64,000 bases of DNA from the NCBI GenBank assembly GCA_965198495.1, contig CBDAPL010000002.1:310001-374000 (forward strand). The letters are read 5' to 3'. The stretch comes from RH-AL1 sp965198495. GTDB lineage: Bacteria > Pseudomonadota > Alphaproteobacteria > Rhizobiales > Beijerinckiaceae. A program made the translations under genes and the position numbers. The notes beneath the pieces are model-generated. The model worked only from the letters and a program-made list of their open reading frames with translations, had not been told where the DNA came from and searched no databases. Positions 37,310-46,557 of this stretch are shown piece after piece; position 1 is the first letter of the stretch; every line of letters starts with the position of its first letter.

Positions 37310-38182
37310 TCAGCGGGGCGTCTGTTCATTCGGCGTGCCGTTAGGGTTCCGATCGCCGAGGAACTCCAGCAGCGCGGCATCGAACAACGCCGGATCCTGC
37401 AAGAAAGCGAAATGGCTGGCGTTGGGCAGGATGAGCAGGCCCGCGCCGGGTATCGTGCGGGCGATGTATTCGGTGTGTTCGCGGTGGATCGCCTCGTCGT
37501 GATCGCCATCCGCGACCAGCACGGGCACCTTGATGTCCTTGAGTCGCGCGTCGCTCCAGTTGGGTTCGCTCGCCCACATGTGACTGATCTGCTCGACGAA
37601 GGCACCGTAGGCCTTCGGGGTCGCCGAGAGCGTCGCGTATTCCGTCCCGGCGCGACGGATGAAGGCGGCGAAGGTCGGATTCCTCTCGACGCCATCGATG
37701 ACGCCGCTCGTCACCGTGTTGGCGGCGAAGGCGAACACTCTATCCACGCGTTCGGGGTAGCGCATCGCGAGATCGAGCCCGATGATGCCGCCGTCGCTCC
37801 AGCCGACGATCGAGGCCCGCGGGATCTTCAACGCATCGAGGAGGCCCGCCACGTCATCGGCCATCAGGTCGTAGCTGAAAGGCCGGTCGTCGCGCGTGCT
37901 GCGGCCATGGCCGCGGCTGTCGACCAAGACGACCTTGTGCTGGAGCGCCAGGGCCCGCACCTGATCGCCCCAATAGTCCGAGTTGGCGAGGCCGCCATGC
38001 AGCAGAACGACGGGCGCGCCGGACCCGATCATGGCATAATACAGCCTGATCCCATTGACGGCGGCGAAGCCTGTCGTCTCGCCGGCGACCGGTGCCGGCG
38101 TCGGCGGCAGGGTCTGCCAGCGCGGCTGCGCAACGGCGCGGACCGGCAGGAGCAGCAGGAGCAGCAGCGTCAGCGCGCGCAT
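37310..38182 (-). CDS. Secreted alpha/beta hydrolase
   Basis: 290 residues from the ATG at 38182, with a signal peptide 'RALTLLLLLLLPVRAVAQ'. The fold is clear: 'PVVLLHGGLANSDYWGDQ' (oxyanion), 'SIVGWSDGGIIGLDLAMRYP' (nucleophile Ser in GWSDGG), 'VLVADGDHDEAI' (acid) and 'NASHFAFLQDP' (His). All catalytic residues are in place. It is likely a periplasmic esterase or lactonase of the 3-oxoadipate enol-lactonase-like group; the substrate is unknown. Confidence 0.88.
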   Translation of the reverse strand: MRALTLLLLLLLPVRAVAQPRWQTLPPTPAPVAGETTGFAAVNGIRLYYAMIGSGAPVVLLHGGLANSDYWGDQVRALALQHKVVLVDSRGHGRSTRDDRPFSYDLMADDVAGLLDALKIPRASIVGWSDGGIIGLDLAMRYPERVDRVFAFAANTVTSGVIDGVERNPTFAAFIRRAGTEYATLSATPKAYGAFVEQISHMWASEPNWSDARLKDIKVPVLVADGDHDEAIHREHTEYIARTIPGAGLLILPNASHFAFLQDPALFDAALLEFLGDRNPNGTPNEQTPR

Positions 38183-38289
38183 GGTCGCCTCTTGACCGGC
38201 CGTAGCGAGCGGCCTTCTAGACGCAGGCCTGTACAGGATTGAACCGCTCTCGCGAAAGCGGCATTGTCGTTGCAATTCGGAGATATGGA

Positions 38290-38709
38290 ATGCGCAGACC
38301 TCTTTTTTTCATCGTCGGAGGCGCCGCGATCATTTGCGCCTCAAGCGTACTCGCCAGGCCGCGCTCCGCTGGCGGGAACTCCGGGGTGCCTGCCCTCAAC
38401 GTGAAGCAATCCTGCCGGGACGCGCAGAAATTCTCGAGCGGCGACGTCAATGACGCGACGTTCAAGGGATGCATGCAGGACGAAAACAGCGCCAAGGATC
38501 AGCTTTCGAAACGCTGGTCCACGTTCAAGACGAAGGATAGGCAGGACTGCGTCGAGCAAGGACGAGAACCGAGCCCGAGCTACGTCGAGGTGCTGACGTG
38601 TCTGGAGATGGACACCGACGCTATGAACAACGCGCCGAAGGTCGACGGTCGGACGGTGCCGCAGATCGGCGGGCCAGTCGCGCCGGGCCTGGCGCCGGGC
38701 GGCCACTGA
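38290..38709 (+). CDS. Small secreted hypothetical protein
   Basis: 139 residues from the ATG at 38290 (an in-frame ATG at 38239 precedes the signal peptide). The signal peptide 'RRPLFFIVGGAAIICASSVLA' is followed by a mature domain with four cysteines ('KQSCRDAQ', 'FKGCMQDE', 'RQDCVEQG', 'VLTCLEMD') spaced to form two disulfides. A Pro/Gly tail ends the protein. The pattern resembles small periplasmic Cys-paired proteins seen in Bradyrhizobium-like genomes. Function unknown. Confidence 0.75.
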   Translation: MRRPLFFIVGGAAIICASSVLARPRSAGGNSGVPALNVKQSCRDAQKFSSGDVNDATFKGCMQDENSAKDQLSKRWSTFKTKDRQDCVEQGREPSPSYVEVLTCLEMDTDAMNNAPKVDGRTVPQIGGPVAPGLAPGGH

Positions 38710-38721
38710 TCGACCGCAGTG

Positions 38722-39996
38722 TCAGCGCTCGGCGCGCAGGCTGGCGACGAGGGCAGGCGTGGCGAACCCATCGGCAGGCTGGAGACCAGCCTGTTTCTGA
38801 AAGGCATGGATCGCGTCGCGCGCTTTGGGTCCGAACTTGCCGTCTTGAGCGCCATCGTAGAGGCCTTTGGCGGCGAGACGTGCCTGGATGAAGGCCTTGT
38901 CCGATCGTGAAAGGTTCGAGGGTCGCGTCGGCCACGGTGTGGAGAGCGGCTCGCCGCCGGCGATCCGCCGCGCCAGCGTGCCGAGCGAGAGCGCGTAGGA
39001 GTCCGAATTGTTGTACTGCTTGATGACGAAGTAATTCGGAAACAGCAGGAAGGCGGGCCCGGCCGCGCCGGAAGGCAGGAACAAGGCCGCGTCGCCTTCT
39101 CCTTGCGGAAGCCGGCCGTCCTGCCGGCGCAGCCCGAGCGCGCCCCACTCGGTCGCGCTCGCGTGCAAGGTCGGAAACGCGAAGCCTCGCGGCAACACGA
39201 CGTCCTCGATCCACGGCTGGTTCGGCGCCCAACCCTGCGCCCGGAGGAAGCTCGCGATGGATGTCAGGACGTCGGCTGGGTTGGTCCAGATATCCGGGAC
39301 GGCATCGCCAGCCGCGCTCACCGCATATTTGAGGTATGCCGATGGGAGGAACTGCGGGTCGCCCATTGCGCCGGCCCACGAGCCTTTCAGCCGGTCGCGG
39401 CTGGCACCGCGCTCGAGGATCAACAGGACGGCGATGAACTCGTCGCCGAACAGCGGTCGGTCGGGGCGAGTATAGGCAAGCGTGGCGAGGGTTCTGACGA
39501 TGTCGCGGCTGCCTTGCGAGCGGCCGAAGTCGCTTTCCATGCCCCAGGCGGCGAGGCAGATCTCGCCGGGGACGCCAAAGCGCGACTCGCTCGCCGCGAG
39601 CGCGCTCACATAGCGCGAGGCGAGAGCGCGTCCCTTGGCGATACGTCCGGCTGAGACGGCCTCCTGCAAGTAGGTCTGCAGCGGTTTGTCGAACTCCGGC
39701 TGGCCAGCCGAGCCGCGCGGCAGCCCCTGCTCCGGCACCAGGCCGGCGACCGCCGCCTCGAAGGTCGAGCGCCGCACGCCTTGCGCGGCCGCGCGCGGCC
39801 AGAGCGACTCGAGAAAGGCCGTGAAATCGGGGTCGGCCGCAAACGACGGTCGCATGTCGAGCGCGAGGATCGACGCGATGCCGACGACGAGCGCCGTGCG
39901 GCGCGTCGCGCCGGCGCCACCTTGCGAAGAAACCAATATATCGTCCGCTACTTTTATTGTCGACACGAGGAGCAATGCGGGAACGATATGGGGCAC
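38722..39996 (-). CDS. Lytic murein transglycosylase, MltB-like with PG-binding domain
   Basis: 424 residues from a GTG at 39996; a TTG at 39936 is an alternative and neither has a good ribosome site. A signal-like stretch ends 'MRPSFAA'. The SLT/MltB domain spans about residues 55-345, with the catalytic Glu in 'AAWGMESDFGRSQG' and 'GDPQFLPSAYLKYAVSAAGD'. A C-terminal PG_binding_1 domain follows ('DKAFIQARLAAKGLYDGAQDG', 'AFQKQAGL'). It cleaves peptidoglycan glycan strands in the periplasm to 1,6-anhydro products during wall turnover. Confidence 0.93.
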   Translation of the reverse strand: MPHIVPALLLVSTIKVADDILVSSQGGAGATRRTALVVGIASILALDMRPSFAADPDFTAFLESLWPRAAAQGVRRSTFEAAVAGLVPEQGLPRGSAGQPEFDKPLQTYLQEAVSAGRIAKGRALASRYVSALAASESRFGVPGEICLAAWGMESDFGRSQGSRDIVRTLATLAYTRPDRPLFGDEFIAVLLILERGASRDRLKGSWAGAMGDPQFLPSAYLKYAVSAAGDAVPDIWTNPADVLTSIASFLRAQGWAPNQPWIEDVVLPRGFAFPTLHASATEWGALGLRRQDGRLPQGEGDAALFLPSGAAGPAFLLFPNYFVIKQYNNSDSYALSLGTLARRIAGGEPLSTPWPTRPSNLSRSDKAFIQARLAAKGLYDGAQDGKFGPKARDAIHAFQKQAGLQPADGFATPALVASLRAER

Positions 39997-40125
39997 GCAA
40001 GGTTTTTCGGCCAGTTCTTAGACCGAGGCTTTCAGGCCGCGTCTTGCTTTAAGTCGCGTGCAAACGCTCGGGTCATGTAAATTTATCGATGCGGCTCGCA
40101 GCTGGCGTCAGCGGAAAGGGTTCGA

Positions 40126-41649
40126 GTGGCTGCGAAAGGGACGATCGATTATCAGGCCGTCTTTGAAACGATCCCGACGCCATTGATCCTTATCGCTCCG
40201 GATCTTACAATTCTCGAGATGAACCAGGCCTATATCGACACGGTCGGCTTTAGACGGTGTGATATAATCGGACGCGACATCTTCGAGGCGCTTCCCGCAC
40301 ACGAGAACGCGGCTGATGCGGTGAGAGAGTCCTTTCTCAAGGTTTTGCGAACAGGCGAGCCCGACATCATCCCGGCTATCGATTACCCGACCTCGGGATC
40401 GGACGAGAGCACGGCAAAAGAGCGCCGGTGGAGCTGTTCGCACCTGCCGATCCGCGGTGCGTCCGGTGAAGTGTCGTGCGTAATGCAAAATCCTCGCATC
40501 GCAGGCGACCTCCGTCGCTCTGAGGCGGCCAAGCATCGTTCCGGCATCACCGATCTCGGGACGGGCGAGCACGCGGCGTTTCATGCGAATGTCGAGACGC
40601 TGGCGATCAACTCGTCTCTCGTTGATCGCGCTCATCGGATTCAAGCCCTGAATGTGTCGCTGCTCGCCGAAAGCACGCAGCTCCGCGAGCTTTTCATGCG
40701 TGCGCCAAGCTTCATGTGCGTGTTGCGAGGCGCGGATCACCGCTTCGAACTGGCAAACACCGCTTTTACGACCCTCGTTGGTTCCCGCGAACTCCTCGGG
40801 CAGCCCATCCGCGAAGCGATCCCGGAGATGAAAGGCCAAGTCTACATGGACCTTCTCGAGAAGGTCTCGCGATCGGGCGAGGCCTTCGTCGGCAAGGAGA
40901 TGCGCGCGGAGTTTCGACGTCGTGCCGATGGCGGGTTGGAAGAGGTTTTCATAAACTTTGTGTACCAACCGATTTTCGGGGATGATGGGCGGGTTGTCGG
41001 CATCTTCGTCGACGGCAACGATGTGACGAACCACGTCAGAGCGGAGAGATCTCAAGAGCTGTTGGTGCGCGAACTGCATCATCGGGTCCGCAACACCTTG
41101 GCGACGGTTCAAGGCGTGATGAACTCAACCGCGCGGACCGCGGAAACCATCGAGGATTATCAGTGGGCTTTCAGCGGCCGCATTTCATCACTGGCGCGGA
41201 CCCATTCGCTCCTTACCGAGGAGATACAGCAGTTCGTCTCCTTTCCGCAGCTTCTGAGGCAGGAGGTTGGCGTCTACGCGGACGGCGTGGCGGATCGCGT
41301 CGTGCTGGACGGGCCGGACGTGGAGCTGCCATCTCAGCTCGCCGTGCCCCTCGGTATGACGATCCACGAGCTCTCGACCAATGCCTATCGTCACGGTGCC
41401 CTGAGCCTGCCGAAAGGGCGTGTGACCATCACCTGGTCCATCCATGCCGCGAACGACAAGCGCCTTCTCGTCTGCCACTGGACCGAGACAGGCGGACCGC
41501 CCGTCTCGCCGCCCGAGCGCAAAGGGTTCGGCTCCATGATCCTCACCCGCGTGCTGTCGCAGCAAATCGGCGCCAAGGTGGAGGCGAGCTATCCGGCGTT
41601 GGGCTTCGAGCTAACGGCGGAAATTCCGCTCGATCTCGAGCGGGCCTGA
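40126..41649 (+). CDS. HWE-family sensor histidine kinase with two PAS domains
   Basis: 507 residues from a GTG with GGAAAGG upstream. PAS 1 is at about residues 8-125 ('DYQAVFETIPTPLILIAPDLTILEMNQAYI') and PAS 2 at about 180-305. The HWE kinase core has the phospho-accepting His in 'ELHHRVRNTLATVQG', the N-box in 'HELSTNAYRHGAL', 'CHWTETGG' (the WxE that names the family) and the G-box 'GFGSMIL'. No membrane helices, so a cytosolic sensor. No response regulator is adjacent. PAS ligand is unknown; light, redox or general-stress input are options. Confidence 0.93.
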   Translation: MAAKGTIDYQAVFETIPTPLILIAPDLTILEMNQAYIDTVGFRRCDIIGRDIFEALPAHENAADAVRESFLKVLRTGEPDIIPAIDYPTSGSDESTAKERRWSCSHLPIRGASGEVSCVMQNPRIAGDLRRSEAAKHRSGITDLGTGEHAAFHANVETLAINSSLVDRAHRIQALNVSLLAESTQLRELFMRAPSFMCVLRGADHRFELANTAFTTLVGSRELLGQPIREAIPEMKGQVYMDLLEKVSRSGEAFVGKEMRAEFRRRADGGLEEVFINFVYQPIFGDDGRVVGIFVDGNDVTNHVRAERSQELLVRELHHRVRNTLATVQGVMNSTARTAETIEDYQWAFSGRISSLARTHSLLTEEIQQFVSFPQLLRQEVGVYADGVADRVVLDGPDVELPSQLAVPLGMTIHELSTNAYRHGALSLPKGRVTITWSIHAANDKRLLVCHWTETGGPPVSPPERKGFGSMILTRVLSQQIGAKVEASYPALGFELTAEIPLDLERA

Positions 41650-41797
41650 GCGGCGAGCGCCTTTCCTTATCGCCGGGCGCGTTGCTTGCAACGGGGCTTC
41701 CACTCGCCCCAATCTTTGTGGCGGCCCAGGGTCATCCTCGCGTCGCAATGCGGCGATTACCTTTGAGCTCCATAAGACCAACGATCCGGAGATTTCC

Positions 41798-43873
41798 ATG
41801 ACGAGTGCCGCCGTAAGCCACACAACGGATGCCGGTCAGCTCGACGAACTGGCGATCAACACGATACGCACCCTCACGATGGACGCCGTGCAGAAGGCCG
41901 AAAGCGGCCATCCCGGCACACCGATGGCCTTGGCGCCGATCGCCTACACCCTATGGAACAAGGTGCTGCGGTACGATCCGGCCGATCCGCAATGGCCCAA
42001 CCGCGATCGCTTCGTGCTGTCGTGCGGCCACGCGTCGATGCTGCTCTACAGCCTGATCCATCTCGCCGGCATCAAGACCAAGGCAGGCAGCAACGAGGTC
42101 GCCCTCACCCTCGACGACCTCACGCACTTCCGTCAGATCTCCAGCAAGACGCCGGGCCATCCGGAATATGGGTTCACGGTCGGCGTCGAGACCACGACCG
42201 GCCCGCTCGGCCAAGGCTGCGGCAACTCCGTCGGCATGGCCATGGCGCCGCGCTGGCTCGGCGCGCACTACAACAACGACGGCGCTACGCTGTTCGACTA
42301 CGACGTCTACACGATTTGCAGCGACGGCGATCTGCAGGAAGGTGTCGCCTCCGAAGCGGCTTCGCTCGCCGGCCATCTCGGCCTGTCGAACCTGATGTGG
42401 ATCTACGATTCCAACACGATCAGCATCGAAGGCCATACCGAACTCTCGTTCAGCGAGGACGTCGCAAAACGCTTCGAGGCCTACCAGTGGAACGTGCTGC
42501 ATCTGCGTGACGCCAACGACACCGAGGGCTTCCTGAAGGCCGTCGCGGCGTTCAAGGCCGAGAAGACGCGCCCGACCATGCTCGTGGTCAATTCAATCAT
42601 CGGCTACGGCTTCCCCACCAAGGCCAACACCGCCAAGGCGCACAGCGACGCCCCCGGCGAGGAGGAGATCAGGGGCGCCAAGAAAGCCTACGGCTGGCCG
42701 GAGGACGCGCACTTCCTGGTGCCGGAGGGCGTGCGCGCGCATTTCGATGAGGGTATCGGCCGCCGTGGCGCCGAGCTGAACGCGGCTTGGAAGAAGACCT
42801 TCGAGCGTTATCGCGCCTCCCATCGGGAACGCGCCGACGAGATCGAGCACATCAACAAGCGCACGATGCCGGCCGGCTGGGAGAAATGTCTGCCGGTGTT
42901 CGAGCCAAGCGAAAAAGGCGTCGCGTCGCGAGAGGCCTCGGGCAAGGTCATCAATGCCATCGCCAAGGTATGCCCCTGGTTCATCGGGGGCTCCGCCGAT
43001 CTGGCACCTTCGACGAAGACCAACATCAACGGCGAGGAGTCGCTCGAGGCGAAGACGCCGGGCGGGCGCAACATGCATTTCGGCATCCGCGAGCACGGCA
43101 TGGGCGCGGTCTGCAACGGAATGGCGCTGGCGGGGCTGCGCGCCTTCGGGTCCACCTTCCTCGTCTTCTCCGACTACATGCGGCCGCCGATCCGGCTGTC
43201 GTCGCTCATGGACCTGCACAATTTCACGGTCTTCACCCACGATTCCATCGGCGTCGGCGAAGACGGCCCGACCCACCAGCCGGTCGAGCAACTCCTCAGC
43301 CTGCGCTGCATTCCGGGCCTCTACACGTTTCGGCCCGGCGACGCCAACGAGGTGGCCGAAGCCTACAGGGTCATCATGAACCTGTCGCACAACCCATCGG
43401 TGCTGGTGCTGAGCCGCCAGGCGATGCCGACGCTCGATCGCGCCAAGTACAAGGCGGCGCGGGGCGTGGAGAAGGGCGCCTACATCGTCGCCGACGCCGA
43501 TGACGGCAAGCCGAAGGTCATCCTGATGGGGACCGGCACGGAACTCGGGCTCTGCGTCGGCGCCTACGAGGTGTTGAAGGCGGAAGGCATCGGCGCGCGC
43601 GTCGTGAGCATGCCGTGCTGGGAGCTTTTCGAGCAGCAGGACCAGGCCTATCGCGACAGCGTGCTTCCGCCCGCGATCAAGGCACGCGTGAGCGTCGAGC
43701 AGGCCTCCGTCATGGGTTGGGATCGCTATGTCGGCGCCTCAGGCTCGATCATCGGCATGCACAGCTTTGGCTCGTCGGCACCGCTGAAGGATCTCCTGAA
43801 GAAGTTCGGCTTCACACCGGAAAAGGTGCTGGAGGCGGCGCGCCATCAGGTCGAGATCCACAAGAACGACTGA
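41798..43873 (+). CDS. tkt: Transketolase
   Basis: 691 residues with GGAGA before the ATG. The thiamine diphosphate site is 'CSDGDLQEGVASEAASLAGHLG' with 'YDSNTISIEG'. The pyrimidine-domain signature is 'DSIGVGEDGPTHQPVEQLLSLRCIPGL'. It starts with the usual 'NTIRTLTMDAVQKAESGHPGTPM'. It transfers two-carbon units between sugar phosphates in the pentose-phosphate pathway. First gene of a same-strand run with gnd, zwf, two HAD phosphatases and pgl; gnd starts 70 bp later. Confidence 0.97.
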   Translation: MTSAAVSHTTDAGQLDELAINTIRTLTMDAVQKAESGHPGTPMALAPIAYTLWNKVLRYDPADPQWPNRDRFVLSCGHASMLLYSLIHLAGIKTKAGSNEVALTLDDLTHFRQISSKTPGHPEYGFTVGVETTTGPLGQGCGNSVGMAMAPRWLGAHYNNDGATLFDYDVYTICSDGDLQEGVASEAASLAGHLGLSNLMWIYDSNTISIEGHTELSFSEDVAKRFEAYQWNVLHLRDANDTEGFLKAVAAFKAEKTRPTMLVVNSIIGYGFPTKANTAKAHSDAPGEEEIRGAKKAYGWPEDAHFLVPEGVRAHFDEGIGRRGAELNAAWKKTFERYRASHRERADEIEHINKRTMPAGWEKCLPVFEPSEKGVASREASGKVINAIAKVCPWFIGGSADLAPSTKTNINGEESLEAKTPGGRNMHFGIREHGMGAVCNGMALAGLRAFGSTFLVFSDYMRPPIRLSSLMDLHNFTVFTHDSIGVGEDGPTHQPVEQLLSLRCIPGLYTFRPGDANEVAEAYRVIMNLSHNPSVLVLSRQAMPTLDRAKYKAARGVEKGAYIVADADDGKPKVILMGTGTELGLCVGAYEVLKAEGIGARVVSMPCWELFEQQDQAYRDSVLPPAIKARVSVEQASVMGWDRYVGASGSIIGMHSFGSSAPLKDLLKKFGFTPEKVLEAARHQVEIHKND

Positions 43874-43943
43874 GCCTGTCGAGAGGCGGCCCGCGCGATT
43901 TTTGCATGGGCGTTCGTCGGCGGCGACACACAGGAGTAGGACG

Positions 43944-44918
43944 ATGCAGCTTGGCGTCATTGGTTTGGGCCGCATGGGCGGCAACATCGCGCGGCGGCTG
44001 ACGAAAGCCGGCCACGAAATCGTTGTCTTCGATGTCGATGCGAAGGCGGTCGACAAGCTCGCCGGGGAGGGGATGACCGGCGCGAAGGGGCTTGAGGACA
44101 TCGTCAAGAAGCTTGAGGCGCCGCGTGCCGTCTGGGTGATGCTGCCGTCGGGCAAGATCACCGAGGACACGATCACCACGCTTTCGGGCCTGCTCGACAA
44201 GGGCGATATCGTCATCGACGGCGGCAATTCCTTCTACAAGGACGATATCCGCCGCTCGAAGGCGCTCGGCGAGAAGGGCATCACCTACGTCGACGTTGGC
44301 ACCTCAGGCGGCGTATGGGGCCTCGAGCGCGGCTATTGCATGATGATCGGCGGCGAGCAGCATGCGGTCGAGCACATCGATCCGATCCTCAAGGCGCTGG
44401 CGCCGGGAATCGGCACCATCGAACGTACCAAGGGTCGCGAGAGCCGCGATCCCCAGGCCGAGGACGGCTACCTTCATTGCGGTCCTGCCGGCTCCGGCCA
44501 TTTCGTGAAGATGGTCCATAACGGCATCGAGTACGGCATGATGCAGGCCTACGCCGAAGGTTTTGACATCCTGAAGAACAAGGACTCGAAAGACCTGCCC
44601 GAGGACGAGCGCTTCACGCTCAACCTGCCCGATATCGCCGAGGTCTGGCGGCGCGGCAGCGTCGTCTCGTCGTGGCTGCTCGATCTCTCCGCGATCGCGC
44701 TGGCACAGAACGAAAGCCTGTCGAACTATTCCGGATCGGTCTCGGATTCCGGCGAGGGCCGTTGGACCATCGAGGCGGCGATCGAGGAGGCGGTTCCGGC
44801 CGAAGTGCTTTCGGCGGCGCTCTACGCCCGCTTCCGTTCGCGCCAGGACCACACGTTCGGCGAGAAACTCCTCTCCGCGATGCGTTTCCAGTTCGGCGGT
44901 CACGTCGAACCGAAATGA
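43944..44918 (+). CDS. gnd: 6-phosphogluconate dehydrogenase, short (NAD-type)
   Basis: 324 residues from the ATG at 43944 with GGAG and AGGA upstream. This is the short class (about 300-330 residues), not the 470-residue NADP enzyme. The Rossmann start is 'LGVIGLGRMGGNIARRL', and Asp in 'IVVFDVDAKAV' after strand 2 suggests NAD preference. 'GGNSFYKDD' and 'GPAGSGHFVKMVHNGIEYGMMQ' give substrate and catalytic Lys sites. It oxidatively decarboxylates 6-phosphogluconate to ribulose-5-P. Confidence 0.95.
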   Translation: MQLGVIGLGRMGGNIARRLTKAGHEIVVFDVDAKAVDKLAGEGMTGAKGLEDIVKKLEAPRAVWVMLPSGKITEDTITTLSGLLDKGDIVIDGGNSFYKDDIRRSKALGEKGITYVDVGTSGGVWGLERGYCMMIGGEQHAVEHIDPILKALAPGIGTIERTKGRESRDPQAEDGYLHCGPAGSGHFVKMVHNGIEYGMMQAYAEGFDILKNKDSKDLPEDERFTLNLPDIAEVWRRGSVVSSWLLDLSAIALAQNESLSNYSGSVSDSGEGRWTIEAAIEEAVPAEVLSAALYARFRSRQDHTFGEKLLSAMRFQFGGHVEPK

Positions 44919-45006
44919 TCGGGCATTAAGCTAGCAAGGTCACCGCCCGGTCGGGCGGATCAAAGGGCGTCAGGTCACAGGCGTCAGCGCACAGGGCGAG
45001 GTCACG

Positions 45007-46557
45007 ATGAACGAGATGCCATTCAAGGCTCCCACAACCTCCGGCGGGACCGCGGTCGCCCCGCCCTGCGTCTTCGTGATCTTCGGCGCCTCGGGCGATC
45101 TGACGAAGCGTCTGCTCATGCCGGCGATCTACAATCTCGTCAACGAGGGCCTGCTCAACGAGGATTTCGCCATCCTCGGCATCAACCGCGGCGATCCCGA
45201 CGAGCAGGCGTTCCGCACCAATCTGATGAAGTCGATGACCGACATCATCGAGGCCGGACACGGCGAGGCGGGCAAGCACAAGGTGGATCAGACCGCCACG
45301 GCTTGGATGCAGTCGCGCATCCATCACCTGCGCGGCGACGTGACGGCGGACTCGATGTTTCTCGATCTCCGTCACAAGCTCGACGAGCTCTTCAAGGACA
45401 AGTCGCACCGCAGCGTCGTCTTCTATCTCGCGACAGCGCCGGAGTTCTTCGGTCCCATCGTCGAGGGTCTCGGCAAAGCCGGACTGACCAAACAGGGCGA
45501 GGACCAGTTCCGCCGCATCATCATCGAGAAGCCGTTCGGCACCGATCTCAAATCCGCGCGCGCGCTCGACGAGCAGATCCTCAGGATCGTCGACGAGGAT
45601 CAGATTTTCCGCATCGATCATTTCCTCGGCAAGGAGACGGTGCAGAACATCATGGTGCTGCGCTTCGCGAACTTCATGTTCGAGCCGATCTGGAATCGCG
45701 ACCACATCGATCACGTGCAGATCACCGCCGCGGAGACGGTCGGCGTCGAGGGTCGTGGCAAGTTCTACGACAAGACGGGCGCGCTACGCGACATGGTGCC
45801 CAACCATATGTTCCAGCTCCTCGCCATGATGACGATGGAGGCGCCGAACTCGTTCGAGGCGGATGCCGTGCGAGCCGAGAAAGCCAAGGTCATCGAGGCG
45901 ATCCGCCGGATGACGCCGGAGGAGGCGGTGAAGAACTGCGTACGGGGCCAGTACGTCTTCGGCGAGGTCAAGGACAAGCCGGTGCAGGCCTATCGGCAAT
46001 CGCCCGACGTCAACACGAAGAGCCGCACCGAGACGTATATCGCGCTCAAGGTCTTCATCGACAATTGGCGCTGGGCCGACGTGCCGTTCTACATCCGCAC
46101 CGGCAAAGCGATGACGGCGCGCAAGACGGAGGTGGCGATCCAATTCAAGAAGGCGCCGGGCGTGCTTTTTCGCAACGTCGACAAGGGACAGCTCTCGAAC
46201 TCGCGCATGGTCTTCCGCATCCAACCGGACGAGGGCGTGCAGATGCGGTTCTCGGTCAAGCAGCCCGGCCGTAAGGTCAAGCTGTCGGACGTGAACATGA
46301 ACTTCCGCTATTCCGACTATTTCAAATCGGCGCCGTCGACGGGCTACGAGACGCTGATCTACGATTGCCTGATCGGCGACGCGACGCTGTTCCAGCGCGC
46401 CGACAACGTCGAGAGCGGTTGGGCCGTGGTGCAGCCGCTGCTCGACGCCTGGGCGTCCGGACAGGACGCGGTGCACTGGTATGAAGCCGGCTCCGCCGGA
46501 CCGACCGAGGCCGACGAACTGCTGGCGCGCGACGGACGTAAATGGCTTTCGCTCTGA
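45007..46557 (+). CDS. zwf: Glucose-6-phosphate 1-dehydrogenase
   Basis: 516 residues, slightly longer than the usual 490 because of an extended N-terminus. Rossmann start 'CVFVIFGASGDLTKRLLMPA'. The substrate site 'FRIDHFLGKETVQNIMVLR' contains the conserved RIDHFLGK. It oxidises glucose-6-P to 6-phosphogluconolactone, feeding the oxidative pentose-phosphate and Entner-Doudoroff routes. The last 16 nt overlap the start of the first HAD gene, indicating coupled translation. Confidence 0.97.
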   Translation: MNEMPFKAPTTSGGTAVAPPCVFVIFGASGDLTKRLLMPAIYNLVNEGLLNEDFAILGINRGDPDEQAFRTNLMKSMTDIIEAGHGEAGKHKVDQTATAWMQSRIHHLRGDVTADSMFLDLRHKLDELFKDKSHRSVVFYLATAPEFFGPIVEGLGKAGLTKQGEDQFRRIIIEKPFGTDLKSARALDEQILRIVDEDQIFRIDHFLGKETVQNIMVLRFANFMFEPIWNRDHIDHVQITAAETVGVEGRGKFYDKTGALRDMVPNHMFQLLAMMTMEAPNSFEADAVRAEKAKVIEAIRRMTPEEAVKNCVRGQYVFGEVKDKPVQAYRQSPDVNTKSRTETYIALKVFIDNWRWADVPFYIRTGKAMTARKTEVAIQFKKAPGVLFRNVDKGQLSNSRMVFRIQPDEGVQMRFSVKQPGRKVKLSDVNMNFRYSDYFKSAPSTGYETLIYDCLIGDATLFQRADNVESGWAVVQPLLDAWASGQDAVHWYEAGSAGPTEADELLARDGRKWLSL

